Shown in pieces: positions 1-7,863 of a stretch of DNA of 64,000 nt. The DNA lies in NCBI RefSeq assembly GCF_036226465.1, contig NZ_CP108476.1:1116001-1180000 (forward strand), in the 5' to 3' direction. This stretch comes from Kitasatospora sp. NBC_01250. GTDB taxonomy: Bacteria; Actinomycetota; Actinomycetes; Streptomycetales; Streptomycetaceae. The position numbers were made by a program, and so were the translations under genes. The first letter of the stretch is position 1. The number at the start of each line of letters is the position of its first letter. The notes under the pieces were generated by a model, which had not been told where the DNA came from, did not search any database, and saw nothing but the letters and a program-made list of their open reading frames with translations.

Positions 1-1
1 G

Positions 2-1633
2 CTCGCCACCGCCAACGCGGACGGCACGGTGCGGCTCTGGGACCCGCTCACCGGCCACCGCCTGCACGCGCTGCACGGGCACACCGGCGAGGTCCGCCAC
101 CTGTGCGCCGTGCGGGCGGACGGGCGCGAGCTGCTGGCCAGCGCGGGCGAGGACCGGACAGTGCGGCTCTGGGACCCGGTGACGGGGCACCAGGTCGAAC
201 TGCTGGAGGGGTACGTCGGGCCGCTGGTGCCGCTGGGCGAGGTCTACGGGGCGGCGGCGGACGAGGTCCTGGTGACACGCACCGAGGACCGGGCGGCGGG
301 GGTCTGGCAGGCCGGCACAGGCTCGGTCCGGCACTTCGTCACCGGGCGCAGGTCCACGGACGTCATGTGTGACGTGCCCGCCCACGACAGGGGACTCATC
401 GCCGGCGGCCGGGACACGGCGGTGAGGATCTGGGACCACCGCACGGGAGCGATCCTGCGGACCCTGGTCGGTGCGACCGGCGGGCTCACGGCGCTCTGTG
501 CCGTTCCGGTTCCGGCGTTCAACGCGGTCGTCGTCGCCGGCACCGCGCGTGGCAACCTGGTGTTCTGGCAGGCGGACGGCGGCGAGCCGATCGGCGCTCT
601 GCACGGCCACCTCTCCGCGGTGAAGAGCGTCTGCACCGTCCGGGTCAACGGCCGGGCGATGGTGGTCAGCGGCGGCGCGGACCGCACGGTGCGGATCTGG
701 CACCCCGACGTCCGAAGGCGCTCCGGGAACCGCCTTGAACAGCCCGTCCAGGCGGCAGCCCTGGCCGGCGTCGAGATCCGCGGCAGGACCGTTCTGGTCT
801 CTGCCGGAGGCGACCAGGAGGTCCGGTACCTCTCGGCCTCCGACGGCGAGCCGGTGCAGGTCCCGCACGCCGGTCCGCCCAATCTGCTGATGCTCTGTCA
901 GAGCCGGGTCGACACCCGCCCGGTCCTGGCCGGTTCCGGGCGCAAGGACCGCGGCGCCTGGCTCTGGCATCCGATGTCGGGCCGCGAGCGCCTGCTGATG
1001 GGCGTGATGGACCCGATCCGGAGCATCCACCCGATCCGCCGGAGACTCGCCACCGGCCACCTCGACGGCACCGTGCGGATCTGGGATCCGCAGAACAGCA
1101 GGACGCTGCACCAGCTCAAGCAGCAGCCGACCGCCGTCCTGGCCCTGTGTACGGTGGACCTCCCGGACCAGTTGCTGCTCGCCGCCGGCACGGAGAACGG
1201 CACGATCCTGCGGTGGCGGCTGGACGACGTCGCTCCGCTGGACCCGCTCACCGGTCACGCCGGCCCGGTCCAGGCACTCTGCCTGCTGCCCGGCGATGGC
1301 CCGCCCCTCCTCGCCAGCGGGTCCGCCGATCACACCGTCCGCCTCTGGGACCCGCTGCGCGGCGACGAGCTGCACACCCTGCACGGCCACAGCGCCCCCG
1401 TCACGGCCGTGCATCCCGTCCGGCTCGGCGACCGCCTGCTGCTCGCCAGTGCGAGCATCGACCGGACCGTGCGCCTCTGGGACCCGCTCGCCCCGGTCTG
1501 CCTCGCCGAGATCCCCGTCTACTCCCCCGCTCACGCCCTCACCACCGCCGCGGGCAACCTCGTGGTCGGTCTGGCCGACGGCCTGCTCGCGCTGCGGCCC
1601 GATCCGGGCGTGCTGGGCGATCCACCTGCATGA
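2..1633 (+). CDS. WD40-repeat beta-propeller protein (C-terminal part)
   Basis: The reading frame is open from the first bases of the window, so the N-terminus lies upstream; an internal GTG at 29 is in the middle of a repeat and is not a convincing start. About 543 residues are visible. They hold roughly ten WD40 blades, seen as repeated motifs such as DGTVRLWDP, DRTVRLWDP, DTAVRIWD, DRTVRIWHP, DGTVRIWDP and DHTVRLWDP, spaced 40-50 residues. WD40 propellers are protein-interaction scaffolds; in actinomycetes long ones are often fused to an N-terminal NTPase, kinase or caspase-like domain, which would be outside this window. No signal peptide or catalytic motif is visible in this part. Several middle blades are degenerate (GVWQAGTG, LVFWQADGG). 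The family is certain; the function is not. Confidence 0.9.
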   Translation, partial: LATANADGTVRLWDPLTGHRLHALHGHTGEVRHLCAVRADGRELLASAGEDRTVRLWDPVTGHQVELLEGYVGPLVPLGEVYGAAADEVLVTRTEDRAAGVWQAGTGSVRHFVTGRRSTDVMCDVPAHDRGLIAGGRDTAVRIWDHRTGAILRTLVGATGGLTALCAVPVPAFNAVVVAGTARGNLVFWQADGGEPIGALHGHLSAVKSVCTVRVNGRAMVVSGGADRTVRIWHPDVRRRSGNRLEQPVQAAALAGVEIRGRTVLVSAGGDQEVRYLSASDGEPVQVPHAGPPNLLMLCQSRVDTRPVLAGSGRKDRGAWLWHPMSGRERLLMGVMDPIRSIHPIRRRLATGHLDGTVRIWDPQNSRTLHQLKQQPTAVLALCTVDLPDQLLLAAGTENGTILRWRLDDVAPLDPLTGHAGPVQALCLLPGDGPPLLASGSADHTVRLWDPLRGDELHTLHGHSAPVTAVHPVRLGDRLLLASASIDRTVRLWDPLAPVCLAEIPVYSPAHALTTAAGNLVVGLADGLLALRPDPGVLGDPPA

Positions 1634-1746
1634 CGGTCCGTCATATCTCCTCGTCGGCACGCGAAATCCCGCAGCTCGGCAACCCCAGCGGCTATGATCA
1701 CGCCGCCTGAGTCCGCGCCGCCGTCGCCACCCGAGGGAGAGCAGTC

Positions 1747-2757
1747 ATGAGCCTGTCCACCATGAAGGCCGTGCAGGTCATCGAGGCAGGAAAGCCGTTC
1801 ACGCTCGTCGAACTCCCGGTCCCCGAGCCGGGCCCCGGCCAGGTCCGCCTGCGGGTGCGCGCCTGCGGGGTCTGCGGCGGTGAGAACATCGCGCGGCTCG
1901 GCCTGCTCGGCGTGCGGCTGCCCCGGGTGCCCGGACACGAGATCGCCGGCGAGGTCGACGCGGTCGGTGCCGGGGTCACCGCCTGGCAGCCCGGCGACCG
2001 GGCCGGCGTCGGCTGGCACGGCGGCAGTTGCTTCACCTGCGACCCGTGCCGCCGGGGCGACTTCGCCAACTGCGCGGCGGGTCGGATCGTCGGCGTGACC
2101 TACGACGGCGGCTACGCCGAGTACATGGTCGCGCCGCAGGACGCCCTCGCGCGGATCCCCGAGGTGCTCTCCTTCGAGGAGGCCGGGCCGCTGATGTGCG
2201 CGGGCATCACCACCTTCAACTCGCTGCGCAACAGCGGCGCCCGCCCGGGCGACACCGTCGCGATCCAGGGCATCGGGGGCCTGGGCCACCTGGCGGTGCA
2301 GTTCGCCGACAAGATGGGCTTCCGCACGGTGGCGATCAACCGCGGCCGGGGCAAGGAGGAGATCTCCCGCCGCCTGGGTGCCGACGAGTACCTCGACAGC
2401 GAGGAGGGCAGCACCGGCGAGGCGCTGGCCAAGCTCGGCGGCGCGGTTGCCGTCATCTCGACGGTCGGGAGCAGCCCCGCCCAGGCCGACCTGATCCAGG
2501 GCCTGGCCCCCAACGGCCGTCTGATCGTCCTCGCCAGCGACCGCGCGCCGATCGCGGTCAACCCCGACCTGCTCGTCTTCGGCCGCCGCGGCGTGACCGG
2601 CTGGTACAGCGGTCACGCCAAGGACAGCGAGGAGGCGATGGCCTTCGCCGCCCTCAAGGGCGTGCGACCCATGGTGGAGACGCATCCGCTGGAGACGGCG
2701 GAGAACACCTTCCAGAACATGAACAAGGCCAAGTACCGGGCGGTGCTGATCCCGTAG
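1747..2757 (+). CDS. Zinc-dependent alcohol dehydrogenase (MDR family)
   Basis: A 336-aa medium-chain dehydrogenase. The GroES-like domain carries the catalytic zinc ligands Cys43 (in GVCGG) and His64 (GHE), and the structural zinc lobe has its four cysteines at about residues 95, 98, 101 and 109 with the usual CxxCxxC then 7-residue spacing. The Rossmann motif GIGGLG lies near residue 170. This supports NAD(P)-dependent oxidation of an alcohol or reduction of an aldehyde; the substrate cannot be read from sequence. GGAGAG about 6 bases before the ATG is a good ribosome site. It converges on the large operon to its right, with a hairpin between them, so it belongs to a separate transcript. 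Confidence 0.93.
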   Translation: MSLSTMKAVQVIEAGKPFTLVELPVPEPGPGQVRLRVRACGVCGGENIARLGLLGVRLPRVPGHEIAGEVDAVGAGVTAWQPGDRAGVGWHGGSCFTCDPCRRGDFANCAAGRIVGVTYDGGYAEYMVAPQDALARIPEVLSFEEAGPLMCAGITTFNSLRNSGARPGDTVAIQGIGGLGHLAVQFADKMGFRTVAINRGRGKEEISRRLGADEYLDSEEGSTGEALAKLGGAVAVISTVGSSPAQADLIQGLAPNGRLIVLASDRAPIAVNPDLLVFGRRGVTGWYSGHAKDSEEAMAFAALKGVRPMVETHPLETAENTFQNMNKAKYRAVLIP

Positions 2758-2780
2758 TACGGGCTCGGGCAGGCCTGGGC

Positions 2781-2807
2781 CGACCTGGGCCGACCCGGTC
2801 CAGGTCG
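2781..2807. terminator. Hairpin between convergent genes
   Basis: Arms 2781-2788 and 2800-2807 are perfect 8-bp complements with an 11-base loop; with one mismatch the stem extends about two pairs further. It lies between the alcohol dehydrogenase stop and the stop of the last gene of the minus-strand operon, so it could terminate both transcripts. There is no T-run, as is usual in streptomycetes. Confidence 0.5.
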
Positions 2808-2809
2808 GG

Positions 2810-4348
2810 CTAGCGGTGGGCGATCTTGAACTTGGAAGCGCCGTCGTAGCTCCGGTAGAAGGCCGCGGGGCCACTGACGTTGGAGTTGTCGGAGTGGCTC
2901 TGCTTCCCTGAGCCGTTGAGGAACTTCCCCGTGAAGTAGAGCGATTCGAGCGAAACGCTGTCGCCGGCGAGGATCACCGCCCGGTTGCCGCTCTTGATGG
3001 CACCCGTTGCGGTGACCGCGCCGGCAGTCGTGAGGCCGCCCGCGGTCTGGTTGATGCTGTTCAGCAGCTCGATCGCACTGTTGACGGTGGACTTGATCTT
3101 GGTGACGCTCAGGACCTTTCCGCTCGCGAGCGTGACGTCACCGGCGGACAGTGTCTGGTCCGACTTCACCGTCAAGCCGCCGTTCGCCGTCACCAACCCG
3201 GACGCCGTCACCGTCGTCGCCGACACACCACCGTTCGCCGTCACCGACTTCCCCGACGGCACCGTCACCCCACCATTCGCCGACACCAACCCCGACGCCG
3301 TCACCGTCGTCGCCGACACACCACCGTTCGCCGTCACCGACTTCCCCGACGGCACCGTCACCCCACCATTCGCCGACACCAACCCCGACGCCGTCACCGT
3401 CGTCGCCGACACACCACCATTGGCCGTCACCGACTTCCCCGACGGCACCGTCACCCCACCATTCGCCGACAGCAGCCCGGTTGCGGTGAGCGTGCTCTCC
3501 GCGGTCAGGGTGCTCTTGGCGGTCAGAGCGCTGTTGGCGGTCAGCGTGTTGACCACGACGTTGGGGGTGTTGACGGTCAGCGAGGCGGTCAGGAAGTAGT
3601 CCTGCCCGTCGAGGGTCGCCTTGAGCGTGAAGTTGGCGTTGTCGTCCAGTTGCGGCGTCGTCCACTTCCGGTTCGCGAAGTTGGCCTGGTTGCTGTCGCT
3701 CGTCTCGGTCCCGTCCGCCTTCCGGTAGTACATCGTGTACACGATGCGGTTGTCGGAGGGCGCGTCCCACAACAGGTCCACGGCCAGGCCCCGGTTGATG
3801 ACCACCGACCGGGGATGCAGGCTGCGGAAGAAGAACTCGTCGTTCCCCTTCTTGACCTTCACCTGCCCGGTGCGCTTCTGGTAACTGTCGTCCGCCCCCG
3901 TCGTGGAGGTCGTCTCCTCGATGTCGAGGTCCACCGTCCCGATCGACGGGTTCACCTCGATCCCCGACAACGTGAAACTCACCGCCCACGTCCCGTCGAA
4001 CACCGCCGTCGTGTCCGGCACGAACGAGAACACCGCCTCATTCGGATCCGTCGTATCCGCGTCGACCCACCACTCCGTCCCCTGCGCCTCGCCGTGCACC
4101 TTGCTCACAGCGGTTGCGATCAACGACGGTTCGACCGTCAGATCGGCCCCCGAGACCCCGGTCGGCACCTTCAGCGTGATCCCCCGGCAGTACACCTTCG
4201 ACGTTCCGGCCGGCAGGTCCCGCCCGAAGCGCAGCACCACCGTCCCGTACTCCAACTCGTCCATCGTGCTCACCCGCAACGGGCTGGGGACGGTGCCGCG
4301 AGCGGGCTTGAGCAGATTCGTCTCCGCAGGCGATGCAGCGGCGTTCAC
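2810..4348 (-). CDS. Modular repeat protein, paralog 4 of 4
   Basis: 512 aa, GTG start chosen because GGAAGGGA lies five bases upstream, matching the start context of the sister genes. Residues 1 to about 260 are nearly identical to the other three paralogs (motifs EYGTVVLRFGRDLP, TEWWVD, VFDGTWAVSFTLSG, ANFTLKATLDGQDY). Then comes a stalk of low-complexity beta-type repeats, including three copies of a 31-residue unit with the core GGVTVPSGKSVTANGG. The last 60 residues form a tip with a GNRAVILAGDSVSL motif that resembles the tip of the gene at 4414-6135. No signal peptide or membrane segment is visible. Function unknown; the layout (constant base, repeat stalk, variable tip) recalls fibre or adhesin proteins, but this is inference. 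Last gene of the operon. Confidence 0.85.
   Translation of the reverse strand: MNAAASPAETNLLKPARGTVPSPLRVSTMDELEYGTVVLRFGRDLPAGTSKVYCRGITLKVPTGVSGADLTVEPSLIATAVSKVHGEAQGTEWWVDADTTDPNEAVFSFVPDTTAVFDGTWAVSFTLSGIEVNPSIGTVDLDIEETTSTTGADDSYQKRTGQVKVKKGNDEFFFRSLHPRSVVINRGLAVDLLWDAPSDNRIVYTMYYRKADGTETSDSNQANFANRKWTTPQLDDNANFTLKATLDGQDYFLTASLTVNTPNVVVNTLTANSALTAKSTLTAESTLTATGLLSANGGVTVPSGKSVTANGGVSATTVTASGLVSANGGVTVPSGKSVTANGGVSATTVTASGLVSANGGVTVPSGKSVTANGGVSATTVTASGLVTANGGLTVKSDQTLSAGDVTLASGKVLSVTKIKSTVNSAIELLNSINQTAGGLTTAGAVTATGAIKSGNRAVILAGDSVSLESLYFTGKFLNGSGKQSHSDNSNVSGPAAFYRSYDGASKFKIAHR
3191..3469 (-). repeat. Three in-frame tandem copies of a 93-bp unit
   Basis: The marker caccattcgc recurs at 3271, 3364 and 3457, exactly 93 bases apart. 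The copies encode the 31-residue stalk unit of the host protein and are almost identical at DNA level, including third positions, which suggests recent duplication or gene conversion. Confidence 0.85.
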
Positions 4349-4413
4349 GAGTGTCCCTTCCGAAGCAGTGGCACGATCGCACTGATCAACGCTTGTGGAT
4401 GGTCAGGTTGCAT

Positions 4414-6135
4414 TCACTCCTGGGCATCGGCATCTCCGTCGGGATCAACGACGGTGGGATTGTTCGATGACCGGTATCCCAGTGTCCACCTGGACCGCAG
4501 GTTGTTGACGGGGGCGTCGTTGATCTTGCGCACGACATTGCCCTGGTCCTTGGTCGAGCTGCCGTCGTTGTCCCAGAGGTAGCCGTTCTGTGCCCACCCC
4601 GCTTTGAGAGTGACACTGTCGCCGTCCCGCAGAACCCTCTTCCCACCGACGACGATGTTCCCTTCGGTGGGAACATTCGCCGCCGGGCCGATCTCGACCT
4701 TGGGGTATGTCCAGTTCGGATGGTGGGACTTGGCGACGAACGCGTCGGCCACCGCGAGTTGGCCGCCGCCCAGGGGGATGGTGATGTTCTTTCCCGCGGC
4801 CATGGTCAAGTGGCCATGAGAATTGAGGGCACCGTGGAGATTGACGGTGGCCTCCGCCGCGGTGTCGAACCGGCCCGTCTTCAGCCAGATGTACCCAGTG
4901 GCCCCAGGATCCACAGTGACGTTGCTGTTCGCCTGGATCGGCCCATTCGTGGTGAGGGTCTTGCCGGTCGCAACGGTGAGGCTTCCGCGCACATTGATCG
5001 TGCCGTTGGCGACCGTCGGATCCACCCAAGTGACCTTGAGGGTCCTGTCCTTGTCGATCGTGACGTCCCCAGCGCTGAGGGTCCTGTCCTTGTCGATCGT
5101 GACGTCCCCAGCACTGAGGGTCTTGTCCGCCTTGATCGTGACATTGCCGTTCGCCTGGACCGGGCCGTTCGCCGTGAGCGTCTTGTTCGCCGCCACCGTG
5201 ACATTGCCGTTGGCGTTGAGGACACCGTAGAGGTTGACGGTGGCCTCCGCCGTGGTGTCGAACCGGCCCGTCTTCAGCCAGATGTACCCGTTGGCCCCGG
5301 GGTCCACCGTCACGTTCCCACTGGCACTCAGTGAATTGACCACGATGTTGGGATCGTTGACCGTCAGGTAGGTGGTCAGGTAGTAGTCCTGCCCGTCAAG
5401 CGTCGCCTTGAGCGTGAAGTTGGCGTTGTCGTTCAGCACCGGCGACGTCCACTTCCGGTTCGCGAACTTGGCCTGGTTGTTGTCGTACGTCTCCTGCCCA
5501 TTGGCGCCCCGGTAGTACATCGTGTACTGGATCCGGGTGTCGGCCGGCGCATCCCACAACAGGTCGACGGTCACGCCCCTCCCGATGACGGTCGTCCGAG
5601 GACGCAGGCTGCGGAAGAAGAACTCATCGTTCCCCTTCTTCACCTCCACCTGACCGGTGCGCTTCTGGTAACTACCGTCCGCACCCGTCGTGGACGTCGT
5701 CTCCTCGACCTTCAGATCCACCGTCCCGATCGACGGATTCACCTCGATCCCCGACAACGTGAAACTCACCGCCCACGTCCCGTCGAAGACCGCCGTCGTG
5801 TCCGGCACGAACGAGAACACCGCCTTGTTCGGATCCGTCGTGTCCCGATCGACCCACCACTCCGTCCCCTGCGCCTCCCCCTCCACGATGCTCACCGCCG
5901 TCGTGATCAGCGACGGCTCGCGGGTCAGATCCGCACCCGACACCCCGGTCGGCACCGTCAACGTGATCCCCTTGCAATACACCTTCGACGTCCCCGACGG
6001 CAGATCCCGCCCGAAGCGCAACACCACCGTCCCGTACTCCAACTCATGCATCGTGCTCACCCGCAACGGCGACGGCACCGTCCCCCGCGCCGGCTTGACC
6101 AGGTTCGTGTCCGCCGTGGGCGTGTTGGCTGTCAT
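4414..6135 (-). CDS. Modular repeat protein, paralog 3 of 4
   Basis: 573 aa with ATG preceded by GGAAGGA at five bases. The N-terminal region of about 260 aa matches its sisters. The stalk differs in composition: it carries the GYIWLKTGRFDT module twice, the NGNVTVAANKTLTANG type of repeat, and a tandem pair of the 13-residue unit SAGDVTIDKDRTL. The tip (about residues 457-573) is rich in Trp and Asn, contains GKRVLRDGDSVTLK, which matches the tip motif of paralog 4, and ends in a very acidic tail (DPDGDADAQE). No export signal. The next gene starts 65 bases downstream, and the gap to the preceding gene is 34 bases, so co-transcription is likely. Function unknown. Confidence 0.85.
   Translation of the reverse strand: MTANTPTADTNLVKPARGTVPSPLRVSTMHELEYGTVVLRFGRDLPSGTSKVYCKGITLTVPTGVSGADLTREPSLITTAVSIVEGEAQGTEWWVDRDTTDPNKAVFSFVPDTTAVFDGTWAVSFTLSGIEVNPSIGTVDLKVEETTSTTGADGSYQKRTGQVEVKKGNDEFFFRSLRPRTTVIGRGVTVDLLWDAPADTRIQYTMYYRGANGQETYDNNQAKFANRKWTSPVLNDNANFTLKATLDGQDYYLTTYLTVNDPNIVVNSLSASGNVTVDPGANGYIWLKTGRFDTTAEATVNLYGVLNANGNVTVAANKTLTANGPVQANGNVTIKADKTLSAGDVTIDKDRTLSAGDVTIDKDRTLKVTWVDPTVANGTINVRGSLTVATGKTLTTNGPIQANSNVTVDPGATGYIWLKTGRFDTAAEATVNLHGALNSHGHLTMAAGKNITIPLGGGQLAVADAFVAKSHHPNWTYPKVEIGPAANVPTEGNIVVGGKRVLRDGDSVTLKAGWAQNGYLWDNDGSSTKDQGNVVRKINDAPVNNLRSRWTLGYRSSNNPTVVDPDGDADAQE
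5040..5118 (-). repeat. Tandem pair of a 39-bp coding repeat
   Basis: Two adjacent 39-base units that encode SAGDVTIDKDRTL in the stalk of the 573-aa protein. They are nearly identical (gcgctgagg versus gcactgagg at the junction), consistent with recent slippage or recombination. The boundaries are approximate by a few bases. Confidence 0.75.
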
Positions 6136-6169
6136 GGCTGTCCTTCCGAAGCGGGGAGGGGCGTAGCGG

Positions 6170-7795
6170 TCACAGGGAGATGCTGCCTGCTCCGAACGGG
6201 ATCCAGATCAACCACGCTGACTTGTAGTCGCTTCCGCTGTCCCCGCCGGAGTCGCCGAACCAGACAGTGCACGACTTGCCCTTCCGGATACCGAGCATGG
6301 TCGTCTCGCGCCCGTCGCGCGGCGGGGAGTTGAACTTCAGGGCGGATGCCCGCGTGGTCCTTCCCTCGGAGGTGATCGTCACCATCGGATTGCGGTTGCC
6401 ACCATCACTGTGGACAAGCGCGATCGCGAGACCCGAGGTCGGAGCAGTGAAAGTCTTGGAGCTGTTCCACGTCAGCGACCAGCTCTGCGGGGCGCCGAGC
6501 AGGTCGGTCGCTCCCTTGGCCGCGAGCGTGCCATTGACGGTGAGGGTTCCGTTCACATTGACGGTGAGGCTTCCAGTGGTGATGCCACCCGCCGTCTGGT
6601 TGATGCTGTTCTGAAGCTCGATCGCACTGTTCACCGGGGACTTGATCTTGCTGACGCTCAGGACCTTTCCGTTCGCGATCGTCACCTCACCGGCGGACAG
6701 CGTCTTGTCGGACTTCACCGTGAGACCGCCGTTCGCCGTCACCAGGCCGCCGGCAGTCACGGCACCTGTCGTCACGGCACCCGCGCTCAGCGGGCCTGCG
6801 GTCAGCTTCTTGTCGGCGGAAACCGTCAGGTTTCCCCGAACGGTGACTGTGCCGTTGGCGACCACCGGATCCACCAAGGTGACCTTGAGCGCCTTGTCCG
6901 ACTTGATGGTGACGTCATTGTTGGCCTGGACAGGACCGTGCGTGGTGAGCGTCCCTGCAGCCGCCACCGTGACGTTGCTGTTGGCGTTCAGCGTGTTGAC
7001 CACGACGTTGGGGTTGTTGACAGTCAGCGAGGTGGTCAGGAAGTAGTCCTGCCCGTCCAGGGTCGCCTTCAGCGTGAAGTTGGCGTTGTCGTCCAGCACC
7101 GGCGACTTCCAGACCCGGTTCGCGAAGTTGGCCTGGACGTTGTCACTCGTCTCGGTCCCGTCCGCCTTCCGGTAGTACATCGTGTACGTGATCCGGTTGT
7201 CGGCCGGCGCCTCCCACAGCAGGTCCACCGTGCTGCCGCGATTGATGACGACCGAACGAGGGTGCAGGCTGCGGAAAAAGAACTCGTCGTTCCCCTTCTT
7301 CACCTCCACCTCCCCGTTCCGCTTCTGGTAACTGTCCTCCGCACCCGTCGTGGACGTCGTCTCCTCGACAGCCAGGGTCACCGTCCCGATCGACGGATTC
7401 ACCTCGATCCCCGACAACGTGAGGCTGACCGCCCACGTCCCGTCAAAGACCGCTGTCGTGTCCGGCACGAACGAGAACACCGCCTTGTTCGGATCCGTCG
7501 TGTCCCGATCGACCCACCACTCCGTCCCCTGCGCCTCCCCCTCCACGATGCTCACCGCCGTCGTGATCAATGACGGCTCGCGGGTCAGATCCGCACCCGA
7601 CACCCCGGTCGGCACCGTCAACGTGATCCCCTTGCAATACACCTTCGACGTCCCCGACGGCAGATCCCGCCCAAACCGCAACACCACCGTCCCGTACTCC
7701 AACTCATGCATCGTGCTCACCCGCAACGGCGACGGCACCGTCCCCCGCGCCGGCTTGACCAAGTTCGTGTCCGCATTTGGTCCACTGACGGTCAT
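6170..7795 (-). CDS. Modular repeat protein, paralog 2 of 4
   Basis: 541 aa; ATG preceded by GAAAGG. The N-terminal 260 residues are almost identical to the sisters. The stalk mixes modules found in two others: NVTVAAAGTLTTHG repeats as in paralog 1, and the segment VNSAIELQNSINQTAGG also seen in paralog 4. The C-terminal tip (about residues 430-541) begins LLGAPQSWSLTW and ends WLIWIPFGAG; it is homologous to the tip of paralog 1 (MLGQPRTLDVPL to FIFIPLGVG) and looks like an all-beta globular fold. No signal peptide. Placed between paralogs 1 and 3 with gaps of 68 and 34 bases. Function unknown; a ligand- or receptor-contacting tip is a guess from architecture. Confidence 0.85.
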   Translation of the reverse strand: MTVSGPNADTNLVKPARGTVPSPLRVSTMHELEYGTVVLRFGRDLPSGTSKVYCKGITLTVPTGVSGADLTREPSLITTAVSIVEGEAQGTEWWVDRDTTDPNKAVFSFVPDTTAVFDGTWAVSLTLSGIEVNPSIGTVTLAVEETTSTTGAEDSYQKRNGEVEVKKGNDEFFFRSLHPRSVVINRGSTVDLLWEAPADNRITYTMYYRKADGTETSDNVQANFANRVWKSPVLDDNANFTLKATLDGQDYFLTTSLTVNNPNVVVNTLNANSNVTVAAAGTLTTHGPVQANNDVTIKSDKALKVTLVDPVVANGTVTVRGNLTVSADKKLTAGPLSAGAVTTGAVTAGGLVTANGGLTVKSDKTLSAGEVTIANGKVLSVSKIKSPVNSAIELQNSINQTAGGITTGSLTVNVNGTLTVNGTLAAKGATDLLGAPQSWSLTWNSSKTFTAPTSGLAIALVHSDGGNRNPMVTITSEGRTTRASALKFNSPPRDGRETTMLGIRKGKSCTVWFGDSGGDSGSDYKSAWLIWIPFGAGSISL

Positions 7796-7863
7796 GATGG
7801 TGCCTTTCTAAGTAGCGACGGGGGTCCACCTGTTGCTCGCTCAGGGCCGTGTCCTGCACCCGT

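Noticed and set aside
2985..4582. Long open frames on the plus strand opposite the modular paralogs
   Set aside because: They mirror the repeats of the minus-strand genes, lack ribosome sites, and encode biased Thr/Pro/Asp or Arg-rich sequence.
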